64,000 bases of DNA from Gigantopelta aegis. Lineage: Eukaryota; Mollusca; Gastropoda; Neomphalida; Peltospiridae. Location: positions 77,032,254 to 77,096,253 of the forward strand of contig NC_054706.1 in NCBI RefSeq assembly GCF_016097555.1, read 5' to 3'. How positions within the stretch are numbered: position 1 is the first letter of the stretch; the number at the start of each line of letters is the position of its first letter. Shown here piece by piece: positions 21,896 to 39,429 of this stretch. A model generated the notes under the pieces. That model ran no database searches. It saw only the letters and a program-made list of their open reading frames with translations, and was not told the origin of the DNA. Position numbers and translations under genes: made by a program.

Positions 21896-22129
21896 CGTAC
21901 ATCCATCACTGATCAGATAGTATCAACTTCCCACGCTACCAGATAACTAGTAGTAAATTAATAGCATATTCAGATGCTTGTAAATAATTTATTATTTGAA
22001 ACAATGTGTAATCTATATTTTATGTAAGTCATTTTGGTATCAGAGAAATACGAAAGTTCAAGCAAAATTTACGATTTCGAGAGACGAGATTATATGTCAT
22101 ATTTGAAACTGAACGTATACAAATAAATG

Positions 22130-22225
<96 letters not shown>

Positions 22226-22325
22226 AGGGGGGGGGGCGAGAGTAGCAAGTTTATTTTAATATATGCACGTTTTCATATAATCACAAGGCATCACATTCCT
22301 AATGCATTACATAGCACAGACTTTA
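21603..22325. other. Intergenic with (AT)n and (GA)n microsatellites
   Basis: (AT)n at 21829-21890 and (GA)n at 22135-22219 followed by poly-G. No coding signal. Confidence 0.8.
22250..22255 (-). terminator. Candidate poly(A) signal of gene B
   Basis: TTTATT on the plus strand gives AATAAA on the minus strand about 710 nt after the gene B stop; another lies at 21988-21993. Placement is uncertain because the 3' flank is repetitive. Confidence 0.3.
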
Positions 22326-22460
22326 GTGCACCAGTCGTGGAGCATTGGATAGGGCGGGAAAATACACCAGCGATCGAGGAAGATCGTTCTTATGACCCAT
22401 CGAACCTCAGGCGATTGTTCTACCACAGAGGTACAAACGGCCTCCTGCATTTACAGACGT
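22325..22460 (-). mobile_element. SINE head fragment (minus)
   Basis: CAGTCGTGGAGCATTGG and GACCCATCGAACCTCAGGCG correspond to a reversed tRNA-like SINE head with a B-box-like sequence. Confidence 0.5.
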
Positions 22461-22611
22461 TTGTTAAACATCAATGGCGTGTTCTTGAGGTTGAGGGCTC
22501 ACAAACAATTTGACTAGTACCATCGTCTTCTATCACAGCACATGTATGTAATGTTAGGCGCACAAACCAGTCTAGCGATCGCTCCCCCTCTTGAACATGA
22601 TAATTTTGAGT

Positions 22612-22963
22612 GGTATCCCAGTGACGAAACTGACAGTCAACATGGTATTTCTTTCTCAAAGAAGTCTTTCAGTGGTATGCCAGTGTCAGAAAACCGCCAG
22701 TCATCATGGTATGTCTTTGTCAGCGAAGTCTTTCAGTGGTATGGCTGAGTGAGGAAACCGCCAGTCATCATGGTATCCCTCCCGACACCTTCAACCGCTC
22801 TCCAGTAGGACAGTGCGAGAAAACCACCAGCTATCATGGTATGTTTTTCTCACCGAAGTCTTTACAGTGGTATGCCTGTGTGAGAAAACCGCCAGTCATT
22901 ATGGTATGTCTTTCTCACCGAAGTCTTTACAGTGGTATGCCTGTGTGAGAAAACCACCAGTCA

Positions 22964-22985
<22 letters not shown>
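22612..22985 (-). repeat. ~65-bp tandem repeat carrying the gene B stop-codon region (about 6 copies)
   Basis: On the minus strand each unit holds GACTTCGCTGACAAAGACAT ACCAT (the codons for DFADKDIP and the stop) followed by GACTGG(T/C)GGTTTTCT and AGGCATACCACTG. Units lie at about 22961, 22896, 22832, 22767, 22703 and 22638. The first is the real CDS end; the others lie in the 3' flank. The 22767 copy is the most diverged. Confidence 0.88.
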
Positions 22986-28348
<5,363 letters not shown>

Positions 28349-28784
28349 CTACATGGAAGGACAGGATTGTATTGTTTGTTATTTAACGAGATGAAGAGGA
28401 GGAGGCTGACAGAGAGGGGGGATGGGAGAGAGAGAGAGAATAAAAAATGAAAGAGGAAGAGGAAGAGGCATACCGCCCATCCATGCATGATCATGAATAA
28501 ATATATATAAAATATAACCAGAGTGTGCATATTATATTTGGTAAAAAAAACATGAGCTGAGAAATGATCACTGGAGCAAGGTTTACGTACTCCCCCCCCC
28601 CCCCCCATCTCGCTGTAATTAATATGGAAGTACTTTTATGACCGATATATCAAATGCAAAATCAAAAGTAGTTTCTACGAACGTGTATATACAAATACGA
28701 TGCTCACAAATAATAGTGGCCTAGATGACAACGGGTTTCTTGTCTCATTTTCTACCCCAAATATCGTCAATTCCATTTAAAGTT
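28349..28784. other. Sequence 5' of gene B first visible exon
   Basis: GA-rich stretch, AT-rich stretch and poly-C at 28590-28607. I looked for a minus-strand exon equivalent to gene A exon 2 and found none. Confidence 0.5.
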
Positions 28785-29065
28785 TGTTTTGTCTAATGCC
28801 ACCAGTAAAGCATATTGATTTATTAAAATTCTGCTTTTGGATGTCAAACATTTGGTAATTTTGACTCGTAGTCATCAGAGGAAACCCACTACATTTTTTT
28901 ATTAGCAGCATGGGATTGTTTATATGCACCATCCCACGGACAGGATAGTACATACCACGGCCTGTGTTATACCAGTTGTGGAGCACTGACTGGAACGAGA
29001 AATAGCCCAATGGGCCCACCGACGAAGATCGATCCTAGATCGATCGTGCATCAGGCAACCATGTT
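28785..29065 (-). mobile_element. SINE, minus strand
   Basis: GTTTGTTTTGTCTAATGCCA, TGGATGTCAAACATTTGG, CACCATCCCACGGACAGGAT, GTTGTGGAGCACTGACTGG and GAACGAGAAATAGCCC, running to the tRNA-like head near 29060. Confidence 0.85.
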
Positions 29066-29297
29066 ATTTACAAAGCGATTTGAGGTTCAAACACATTGAA
29101 ATGTTCGCTTTATAACTGACTTATAAAATGTTACCCCCTGTCACGATGTACCTTTATTAGCTTAATATAACCATTAGGTTGAAACGATTACTAGTAGTTT
29201 GTTAAATGGTACCTAGGGGACCTGAAGAATCAGGGATTACTAGAGAGGGCAGCACATACCACGGTATTGTTATTAAACAGGACAGCACACACCACGA

Positions 29298-29299
<2 letters not shown>

Positions 29300-29352
<53 letters not shown>

Positions 29353-29407
29353 TATACATACACACATACACACATACACACACACACACACATATATACA
29401 TATATAT

Positions 29408-29476
<69 letters not shown>

Positions 29477-29495
29477 TATATATATATATATATGA
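29300..29495. repeat. (TA)n/(CA)n compound microsatellite
   Basis: TA dinucleotides, then CACATA and ACACAT repeats. The open frames across it on both strands are microsatellite artefacts. Confidence 0.97.
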
Positions 29496-30293
29496 ACGAA
29501 TGAATGCATAAATGGATAAAACAATAGCAAAACATAAAAGAAATTACCCGGATAATTTACGAGTAATAAAGACGAAAAGTTACTTGAGTATATGTGTAAA
29601 ATAAAATAAAAAACCTTACTAATATTAGGTCTAAATATAACGTAACTTTAGATGAAAATAATTACTGAGCTAGCTCAGCTAATAATAATATATTTATTAA
29701 AATTTAATAAAATAATCTTAAAACATAAAAAATAAACTTACTTTAAAACTAAGCTAAAAGAAGTCAAACCATCCTGCATGAAAACATGAATTGAATAAAT
29801 GAAATAAACCCAATGCGAGGTAAACAACCACTCTAAAAACAAGCTATGAAGCTGAGAATGTAGGAGTGAGTACAACTCAAGTAAAAACTGCAGAGTAAAC
29901 TGCTGGTAAGAGATTAAAGGTCTTGTAAAACTAACAAAGGTCAAATAATAGTGATACAAAAGTGGGTGGGGTGGGTGGGTGAATACTTAGTATGAGTGAA
30001 TTAATTAACAAATATAAATGAATGAATGAGTGAATAAATCAGAATAATAAATGATATAAATAAATAAAATAAAATAAAGCTAAATAAATGAATGAAAGAG
30101 GTGGGGGTGGGTGGGTGGATGGGTGGGTACAGTAAAACTGTAATGATGATAAAAATCACTTTAAAACAAACAGTTTATGCATGTATTCTGTTTCAGCCCA
30201 AATTACTTTTCATAAGTGCGAGAGGAATTGAAATCTTTTCTGGAATTAAGTCCCTTGAAAATTGTTCCCAAATTACACTATACATATCTGTGT
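29496..30293. other. AT-rich low-complexity DNA
   Basis: AATAAATGAATG-type sequence and GGTGGGTGG runs near 29965 and 30105. No gene seen. Confidence 0.6.
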
Positions 30294-30297
30294 TTAA

Positions 30298-30679
30298 AGG
30301 GACATTCCTGAGTTTGCTGCAATGTTTTAAGATGTTATCGACTAATACAATATTTCTACGATTAAACTTACATATTAAATATATTTTCTTGTTCTGAATA
30401 TTAGTGGCTGTATATTAAACGTGTTTCTGATTGTTGTAATATTTATACTAGGTTAATTTTCATTATATTTCCTAAAAAATATTTTTTCGTACGTACGAAA
30501 TTATTTGAAGACAAAATCGAGTTTGGGCTTCTTACAAATATTAAGACGACCAGAAACACATTGAATATACAGACACTGATATTCTAAACAAGAAAATATA
30601 TTTAATATGTAAGTTTAATCGTAGAAATATGTTATTAGTCGGAAACATTTTATAATGCAGCAAACTCGGGAATGTCTCT
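30298..30679. mobile_element. Palindromic TTAA-flanked MITE, copy 1 (382 bp)
   Basis: Ends AGGGACATTCCTGAGTTTGC / GCAAACTCGGGAATGTCTCT with TTAA at 30294-30297 and 30680-30683. The two arms are imperfect reverse complements meeting at CGTACGTACG. TTAA targets are typical of piggyBac-type elements; no transposase is present. Confidence 0.88.
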
Positions 30680-30704
30680 TTAAGTATTAGTTCATGAGCC
30701 GTGA

Positions 30705-30935
30705 GCGCCGTGTCAAAAGCCGTGATATGTGTATGGGAAGGTGCATATAAAAGATCTCTTGCTGCGTTAGGAAAACTGCCGCGAGTTTCCTCTGATGACT
30801 ACGAGTCAGAATTACCAAATGCCGCGAGTTTCCTCTGATGACTACGAGTCAGAATTACCAAATGTTTGACATCCAGTAGCCGATGATTAATTAATCAATG
30901 TGCTCTAGTGGTGTCGTTAAACAAAAAACTTCATG
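30705..30935 (+). mobile_element. SINE with internal 43-bp duplication
   Basis: GCCGTGATATGTGTATGGGA, TTGACATCCAGTAGCCGATG, GTGCTCTAGTGGTGTCGTTA. The 43 bp at 30778-30820 are repeated exactly at 30821-30863. Confidence 0.85.
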
Positions 30936-31044
30936 AATACTGTATTATACGAGTGTAAATATACATTTCTTACTGAAACATCAGTACAATACAAACCATA
31001 CATCCTAATGTCAGCTCCAATCATTATACAACGTTTTAAAAGTA

Positions 31045-31440
31045 AAGTTTGTTTTATTTAACGACGCCACTAGAGCACATTGATTTTTTATCTTATCATC
31101 GGCTATTGGACGTCAAACATATGTTCATTCTGACACTGTTTTGTTTTAGATGAAACCCGCTGTCGTCACATAGACTACTCTTTTACGACAGGCAGCAAGG
31201 GATATTTAATTTGCGCTTCCCACAGGCAGGATAGCACAAACCATAGTCTTTGTTGAACCAGTTATGGATCACTGGTCGGTGCAAGTGGTTTACACCTACC
31301 CATTGAGACTTGCGGAGCACTCATTCACGTTTTGGAGTCGGTATCTGGATTAAAAATCCCATGCCTCGACTGGGATCCGAACCCAGTACCTACCAGCCTG
31401 TAGACCGATGGCCTAACCACGAAGCCACCGAGGCCGGTCA
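31045..31440 (-). mobile_element. tRNA-derived SINE, minus strand (near full length)
   Basis: Reads from the tail (TTTAACGACGCCACTAGAG) through CTGGGATCCGAACCCAG (reversed B box) to ACCGAGGCCGG (reversed head). Confidence 0.9.
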
Positions 31441-33065
31441 CAACGTTTTAATGTCAGATGAATAAATAAGTGTGCTTGAATCTAATTGATGGATTTAAAA
31501 TGGATTAAAAAAAGATGAATTAATGAGAGAAAAAGGACTTAAATGAAATTATGAATGGCAACATTAATTTAAATAAAAATAGTATACAAAATCACGCGAA
31601 CACACACTTACCTCCACCAAACTAATACAGAACTGCCTCCAAACAGTTACGACTTTCAAACAGTGATTTACCTGACAATGGGTGCGTAGTGAATTCGTCA
31701 AGTCTTTGAGTTCAGGCTTAATCGGAAATACAACCCAAACCGAGACGTCCACTTTTAAGCTTGGGTGTACTCACTCGAATGTACGCGTGTCTTGTTAAAT
31801 ATACTCCAGAAATCTTTTCGAATTCAACTCAGATAGCTGGAGTGTATATAATCCGGTATTTGAAAGAATTAATATTAATAATAAAACCCCAAACAACAGC
31901 TACTATAATATGTACAGCAAAAAAATAAAAAATAAAAAATTGAGAGAGAATTAATGAAGAACAACCCCCACCCCCTCACCTGCCCTCAAACACTGGCTTA
32001 GTTCGGAGATTAAATGGAATTACTGCTTGAGTGATGAGTAGGTGCTAGCGTGTAACACCAGGACTGAGTTCAGCCAGACCTAGCCGAAAAATGTCCCTTA
32101 GACTGGTTGATTCGCTTCAGCATGGGAACCAGTCAAATAGTTCGCGAACGTCAATGAAACGTTAGGTGGCTGAACGTCGGTTCTCAGAATCAGTTTCCTG
32201 GCGATGTTAATGTCGAAAAAATCCCCCCCCCCCCCCCCCCCCTCCCAATAATAAGTGCAGTGGAAAAGGCCTGTAAAAGCAGTTGGAATTCCAAGTGCTA
32301 AAATAATTTGAAACACATTCTATTAAGTTATTATTTTATGTCACTGATAGGCAATAAAGGCAATAAAATAACACTGCTATATGTCAAATAAAATATATGC
32401 TAAGATTGCACGCAGTTATGCTTGTTTATTTCAGTAAGTGAATTATTTTAAATGTGCATGTAATAGTTAAAGGTGGAAAAATAGTCTTAGTTTTTTTTGT
32501 CATAGTGAGTGAAATTTTATATATGTTAAAAGTAAACATATTTAAAAGCTGTGTCCTTTAATTCTTTATTTTAGGGCACAATTAATTTACCAGATACTGG
32601 TGACTTCATTCAGTGTGGCATGTTCAGTGAAGGATCTCCCCGGGAGTGGTTGTCCCGCTATAAATGGAGGCACTAGATAGTGATTCATGGATTCAACCAA
32701 TATTTTACAAATGCCCATTGGACTCGGCATTGTAGAGAGATATAATACGGATTTGATCGTGGTTAACGGTTGTGTCGTTGACATTTAACAACATACTCCG
32801 ACGTCGACGCTGTATTTGTTTTAAACATATTTAAAGAAATATGTGAAACCTATCTACTGGCCTTTAATATACTGAGTGAAGGAAATACGGAACATTTAGT
32901 ATCGTAGACCAACTTCCAGTCACTGTTAGCGTTGTAAAGTCTGTGCAAAGAACACAGATGTAACGTGCAACTGGATGTCAGTAATATAAAATTGAAGGTC
33001 TGTAACATGGTTCACTTGCTGACACTATGGGTGGATTTTTTTTATTGCAGTCACTGTTTCCTGTT
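31441..33065. other. Intergenic region between gene B and array
   Basis: Contains poly-C at 32223-32242 and a diverged dispersed repeat at 32600-32800 (see 26756). A donor-like GAG|GTAAGT on the minus strand at ~31610 lacks a phase-compatible open exon. No gene supported. Confidence 0.45.
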
Positions 33066-33067
33066 AA

Positions 33068-33285
33068 TTTCTCGTTCCAGCCAGTGTACCACGACTAGTA
33101 TATCAAATACCGTGGTATGTGCTATCCTGTCTTTGGGATGGTGCATATCAAAATCCCTAGCTACTAATGGACAAATGTTTCCTCACTGAAACTATATGCC
33201 AAAATTACCAAATGTTTGACATCCAGTAGCCGACGATTAATAAATCAATGTGCTCTAGTGGTGTTGTTAAAGAAAACAAACTTTA
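33068..33285 (+). mobile_element. SINE copy
   Basis: TTTCTCGTTCCAGCCAGTG, CCGTGGTATGTGCTATCC, TTGACATCCAGTAGCCGACG, GTGCTCTAGTGGTGTTGTTA. Confidence 0.85.
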
Positions 33286-33639
33286 ATTATTTACTCTTAG
33301 TGTTGATGTGAACCCTAATTTCTTTCCATCAGTATATACGACGTGTTTCGATCGGAGCATACTGACTTAGCAAGAAGCAATGCTATCTTTCATCGACCTT
33401 TCTCCAGTAACCTGATCCGAGAATTAGTAGAAAACATTTGTACCTCATTAAATATTCAACTCACACAAAACTGATTTCACTCAATTATTTAAAAGAAGAC
33501 GAACGCTCAAGATAGAAAGAAACTTAATATATTTTAGTGGTTTCGCGTCTCAGCCAATGAGAATCCAGAAAGCGATATACTTGACTAACATTTAGAGAAT
33601 ATGTCACATCGGGACGAAGTGACGCCATGATAGCACAAT

Positions 33640-34235
33640 GACATACAACAAACTAAAAGTTTTATTTCTGTTAATTGTAAGTACTAATATTTTTTATTAT
33701 TTGTAAAAATATTTTATTAATGTCTGTTGATTGTAAATACTTAGTACATGTATATTGGTATTTTTTTTAGAAAGACTGAGATATATTAATTTCAAGTATT
33801 AGTATTTAGATCATTTGTGGAAAGGATTGTTTAAAAATTATTTTATTGTAAGTACTAGATTAAATATTTTTATTATTTAAATAACATTTGATGAATTGTC
33901 TTTAATTAAACGTAGCTTACTAGTAATTTGATCATTCACTGACAGATTTCAATAATTTATATTAATTGTCACAATTAGAATTTTCTTTCACATTTTTTAA
34001 GTACTAGGCTAAATATTTTCATTATTTTTATACGATTTAATGAATTTAATAATAGTAATTTTATCGTTACAGACAAATTTCAATAATTTATATTAATTGT
34101 TAGAAACTAGTATTTTGGTCATTAAAAATGATGAATTACTGTTAGTTGTAAATATTAGTATTTTGATCATTCGTAGAAACATTTATTAATTTCTGTTAAT
34201 TGTAGATATAGGTATTTTTTATATCGCCGCAGATT
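33640..34235. repeat. Decayed AT-rich tandem repeat (~75-80 bp)
   Basis: Recurring GTTAATTGTAA(G/A)TA, AGTATTTTGATCATT and TTTCAATAATTTATATTAATTG at irregular spacing. It directly abuts the 90-bp array but is unrelated in sequence. Confidence 0.6.
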
Positions 34236-37200
34236 TCATTTATTTATTTACCATTAATTTGACAACTGTGGGTTCACCTGCTGATGTATAGCTAGCATCT
34301 CCGTTATAACTGCCGTACTTTAAGACTACTTCCATATTTACCATTAATTTGACAACTGTGGGTTCACCTGCTGATGTATAGCTAGCATCTCCGTTATAAC
34401 TGCCGTACTTTAAGACTACTTCCATATTTACCATTAATTTGACAACTGTGGGTTCACCTGCTGATGTATAGCTAGCATCTCCGTTATGACTGCCGTACTT
34501 TAAGACTACTTCCATATTTACCATTAATTTGACAACTGTGGGTTCACCTGCTGATGTATAGATAGCATCTCCGTTATGACTGCCGTACTTTAAGACTACT
34601 TCCATATTTACCATTAATTTGACAACTGTGGGTTCACCTGCTGATGTATAGCTAGCATCTCCGTTATAACTGCCGTACTTTAAGACTACTTCCATATTTA
34701 CCATTAATTTGACAACTGTGGGTTCACCTGCTGATGTATAGCTAGCATCTCCGTTATAACTGCCGTACTTTAAGACTACTTCCATATTTACCATTAATTT
34801 GACAACTGTGGGTTCACCTGCTGATGTATAGCTAGCATCTCCGTTATAACTGCCGTACTTTAAGACTACTTCCATATTTACCATTAATTTGACAACTGTG
34901 GGTTCACCTGCTGATGTATAGCTAGCATCTCCGTTATAACTGCCGTACTTTAAGACTACTTCCATATTTACCATTAATTTGACAACTGTGGGTTCACCTG
35001 CTGATGTATAGCTAGCATCTCCGTTATAACTGCCGTACTTTAAGACTACTTCCATATTTACCATTAATTTGACAACTGTGGGTTCACCTGCTGATGTATA
35101 GCTAGCATCTCCGTTATAACTGCCGTACTTTAAGACTACTTCCATATTTACCATTAATTTGACAACTGTGGGTTCACCTGCTGATGTATAGCTAGCATCT
35201 CCGTTATAACTGCCGTACTTTAAGACTACTTCCATATTTACCATTAATTTGACAACTGTGGGTTCACCTGCTGATGTATAGCTAGCATCTCCGTTATAAC
35301 TGCCGTACTTTAAGACTACTTCCATATTTACCATTAATTTGACAACTGGGGTTCACCTGCTGATGTATAGCTAGCATCTCCGTTATAACTGCCGTACTTT
35401 AAGACTACTTCCATATTTACCATTAATTTGACAACTGTGGGTTCACCTGCTGATGTATAGCTAGCATCTCCGTTATAACTGCCGTACTTTAAGACTACTT
35501 CCATATTTACCATTAATTTGACAACTGTGGGTTCACCTGCTGATGTATAGCTAGCATCTCCGTTATAACTGCCGTACTTTAAGACTACTTCCATATTTAC
35601 CATTAATTTGACAACTGTGGGTTCACCTGCTGATGTATAGCTAGCATCTCCGTTATAACTGCCGTACTTTAAGACTACTTCCATATTTACCATTAATTTG
35701 ACAACTGTGGGTTCACCTGCTGATGTATAGCTAGCATCTCCGTTATAACTGCCGTACTTTAAGACTACTTCCATATTTACCATTAATTTGACAACTGTGG
35801 GTTCACCTGCTGATGTATAGATAGCATCTCCGTTATGACTGCCGTACTTTAAGACTACTTCCATATTTACCATTAATTTGACAACTGTGGGTTCACCTGC
35901 TGATGTATAGCTAGCATCTCCGTTATAACTGCCGTACTTTAAGACTACTTCCATATTTACCATTAATTTGACAACTGTGGGTTCACCTGCTGATGTATAG
36001 CTAGCATCTCCGTTATAACTGCCGTACTTTAAGACTACTTCCATATTTACCATTAATTTGACAACTGTGGGTTCACCTGCTGATGTATAGCTAGCATCTC
36101 CGTTATAACTGCCGTACTTTAAGACTACTTCCATATTTACCATTAATTTGACAACTGTGGGTTCACCTGCTGATGTATAGCTAGCATCTCCGTTATAACT
36201 GCCGTACTTTAAGACTACTTCCATATTTACCATTAATTTGACAACTGTGGGTTCACCTGCTGATGTATAGCTAGCATCTCCGTTATAACTGCCGTACTTT
36301 AAGACTACTTCCATATTTACCATTAATTTGACAACTGTGGGTTCACCTGCTGATGTATAGCTAGCATCTCCGTTATAACTGCCGTACTTTAAGACTACTT
36401 CCATATTTACCATTAATTTGACAACTGTGGGTTCACCTGCTGATGTATAGCTAGCATCTCCGTTATAACTGCCGTACTTTAAGACTACTTCCATATTTAC
36501 CATTAATTTGACAACTGTGGGTTCACCTGCTGATGTATAGCTAGCATAGCATCTCCGTGTGGGTTCACCTATGTACTGCCGTACTTTAAGACTACTTCCA
36601 TATTTACCATTAATTTGACAACTGTGGGTTCACCTGCTGATGTATAGCTAGCATCTCCGTTATAACTGCCGTACTTTAAGACTACTTCCATATTTACCAT
36701 TAATTTGACAACTGTGGGTTCACCTGCTGATGTATAGCTAGCATCTCCGTTATGACTGCCGTACTTTAAGACTACTTCCATATTTACCATTAATTTGACA
36801 ACTGTGGGTTCACCTGCTGATGTATAGCTAGCATCTCCGTTATGACTGCCGTACTTTAAGACTACTTCCATATTTACCATTAATTTGACAACTGTGGGTT
36901 CACCTGCTGATGTACAGCTAGCATCTCCGTTATAACTGCCGTACTTTAAGACTACTTCCATATTTACCATTAATTTGACAACTGTGGGTTCACCTGCTGA
37001 TGTACAGCTAGCATCTCCGTTATAACTGCCGTACTTTAAGACTACTTCCATATTTACCATTAATTTGACAACTGTGGGTTCACCTGCTGATGTACAGCTA
37101 GCATCTCCGTTATAACTGCCGTACTTTAAGACTACTTCCATATTTACCATTAATTTGACAACTGTGGGTTCACCTGCTGATGTACAGCTAGCATCTCCGT

Positions 37201-37933
37201 TATAACTGCCGTACTTTAAGACTACTTCCATATTTACCATTAATTTGACAACTGTGGGTTCACCTGCTGATGTACAGCTAGCATCTCCGTTATAACTGCC
37301 GTACTTTAAGACTACTTCCATATTTACCATTAATTTGACAACTGTGGGTTCACCTGCTGATGTACAGCTAGCATCTCCGTTATAACTGCCGTACTTTAAG
37401 ACTACTTCCATATTTACCATTAATTTGACAACTGTGGGTTCACCTGCTGATGTACAGCTAGCATCTCCGTTATAACTGCCGTACTTTAAGACTACTTCCA
37501 TATTTACCATTAATTTGACAACTGTGGGTTCACCTGCTGATGTACAGCTAGCATCTCCGTTATAACTGCCGTACTTTAAGACTACTTCCATATTTACCAT
37601 TAATTTGACAACTGTGGGTTCACCTGCTGATGTACAGCTAGCATCTCCGTTATAACTGCCGTACTTTAAGACTACTTCCATATTTACCATTAATTTGACA
37701 ACTGTGGGTTCACCTGCTGATGTATAGCTAACATCTCCGTTATAACTGCCGTACTTTAAGACTACTTCCATATTTACCATTAATTTGACAACTGTGGGTT
37801 CACCTGCTGATGTACAGCTAGCATCTCCGTTATAACTGCCGTACTTTAAGACTACTTCCATATTTACCATTAATTTGACAACTGTGGGTTCACCTGCTGA
37901 TGTATAGCTAGCATCTCCGTTATAACTGCCGTA
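34236..37933. repeat. 90-bp tandem array, ~41 copies, open on the minus strand
   Basis: The unit is almost invariant. Variants are GTATAG/GTACAG, TATAAC/TATGAC and GCTAGC/GATAGC, grouped in blocks: GTACAG is confined to ~36900-37820. Because 90 is divisible by three and one minus frame lacks stops, the array reads as repeated 30-residue units (VNMEVVLKYGSYNGD...SAGEPTVVKL), broken only by a 1-nt deletion at ~35347 and a scrambled unit at 36540-36590. There is no flanking exon, start context or splice site. Most likely a satellite; a repetitive protein is not excluded. Confidence 0.97.
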
Positions 37934-37948
37934 CTTCCATAAAATCTG

Positions 37949-38274
37949 GGGCGGGACGAAGCCCAGTGGTACAGCGCTCGCCTGCTGCGCGATCGATTTA
38001 GGATCGGTGGGCCCATAGGGCTATTTCTCGTTCAAGCCAGTGCTCCACAAATGGTGTAACAAAGGTCGTGGTATGTACTATCCTGTCTGTGGGATGGTGC
38101 ATATAAAAGATCCCTTGCTGCTAATCGAAAAGAGTAGCCCATGAAGTGGTGACAGTGGGTTTCCTGTCTCAATATATGTAACCATATATATATATATAGC
38201 CATATGTCCGACGCCATATAACCATAAACAAAATGTGTTGAGTGCGTCGTTAAATAAAACATTTCCTTCCTTTC
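37949..38274 (+). mobile_element. Full-length tRNA-derived SINE with 15-bp target duplication
   Basis: Head GCCCAGTGGTACAGCGCTCG (A-box-like); body CGTGGTATGTACTATCC; tail GAGTGCGTCGTTAAATAAAA with TTCC repeats. CTTCCATAAAATCTG flanks it at 37934-37948 and 38275-38289. It inserted precisely at the right end of the 90-bp array. Confidence 0.93.
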
Positions 38275-38289
38275 CTTCCATAAAATCTG

Positions 38290-38855
38290 TAACACGTGTC
38301 CGACCGACGCCGACCGACGCAGTTGCCTCTGTCTACATTTATCTGCGTCCGCCGTTAGACACTTTATGGAAACCAGATTTGAGACACCTTGAATCTGTTT
38401 TTCATAAATTCTGTTTTTAAAAAAGTTGGAAACGGACGCATACTGTCTGAATTGGTCAGACTAAGACCACAGTTAAAAGTGATGGAAAATGGTAGATGTG
38501 CGGTACGGATGGTCACAAATGACAAGCACCCGTCGCTGTCGGAGAAAGGACCAGGATATGGAGGTGGACAGCAAAACGAAGTTGAAAGATAAGAGGAACT
38601 GTCAGATCGGCAAGAAATAAGATGGAATTCAGGGGAAATTAAAAAGAAGGGGACAGTCGGATAAAAAACAACAACCCAGCTCCAACCGCCCCCCCCCCCC
38701 CCCCCCCCCACCTCTGACATATTGTCACAACACACTACGCTCTACAACCCACTCCTGTTGATTTCTAAAACATTTTGTTTAATGAACGATAACAAACTGC
38801 TTGTTTGTTCTCATTTTGAGCGCTGAAGTATTGTCGGGGAAAAATCAGAATGTGT
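38290..38855. other. Unassigned sequence with poly-C
   Basis: GACCGACGCCGACCGACGC near 38300 and poly-C at 38690-38709. 38330-38395 shares TTTATGGAAA(C/T)CAGATT with 43305-43330, hinting at a dispersed repeat. No exon supported. Confidence 0.4.
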
Positions 38856-38856
38856 T

Positions 38857-38897
<41 letters not shown>

Positions 38898-39265
38898 CTG
38901 TGTGTGTGTATGCGTATATGTGTGTGTGTTTGTGCGTGTATGTGTGTGCGTGTATGTCTCTGTGTGTGTGTATGTGTGTGTGTGTGTGTATGTGTATGTG
39001 TTTGTGTGTGTGTGTCTGTGTGTGTGTATATATGTGTGTGTCTGTGTGTGTGTGTATATGTGTGTGTGTCTGTGTATGTATGTGTGTGTGTGTCTGTGTG
39101 TCTGTTTGTGTCTGTGTCTGTTTGTGTGTGTGTCTATGTGTATGTGTGTGTATGTGTGTGTGTGTCTGTGTGTGTCTCTGTGTGTGTATGTGTGTCTGTG
39201 TGTGTGTGTGTCTGTGTGTGTCTGTCTGTCTGTGTGTATATGTATGTATGTGTGTGTGTGTGTGT

Positions 39266-39305
<40 letters not shown>

Positions 39306-39330
39306 ATTTGTATGTGTGCATATTCGTGTG
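38856..39330. repeat. (TG)n-rich imperfect microsatellite
   Basis: About 470 bp of TGTG with interspersed TATG, TCTG and TTTG. It yields long Cys/Val or His/Thr open frames in several phases, all artefacts. Confidence 0.97.
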
Positions 39331-39401
39331 CGTGTTTGCGTCTTTTTATAAAAAACGAATGAAAGTATTTTGTTAATTGTTTTTTTCTTCTAAAATTTCA
39401 G

Positions 39402-39429
39402 CTTGCTGCAGTTGACATTGCAGGTGACA
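39402..39429 (+). CDS. Possible 28-nt microexon upstream of the WSC exon
   Basis: A long pyrimidine tract ending AATTTCAG precedes 39402, and a strong donor ACA|GTAAGT follows 39429. In phase 0 it encodes LAAVDIAGD plus one base, which joins the phase-1 WSC exon as ...GDMISCYEE. The open frame and phase match are suggestive only; a 28-nt exon can arise by chance. Confidence 0.4.

Noticed and set aside
31564..31752. Minus-strand exon candidate with a GAG|GTAAGT donor upstream of gene B
   Set aside because: Its open frame ends in phase 0 whereas gene B needs phase 1; the phase-1 frame has a stop close to the donor, and no polycystin motif is present.
34236..37933. CRISPR-like array
   Set aside because: Repeats are contiguous with no unique spacers, are 90 bp long, and lie in an animal genome next to SINEs.
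38801..39376. Cys/Val-rich open frame starting [15 protein letters not shown] as a possible signal peptide
   Set aside because: It has no ATG at the start and runs straight into a TG microsatellite.
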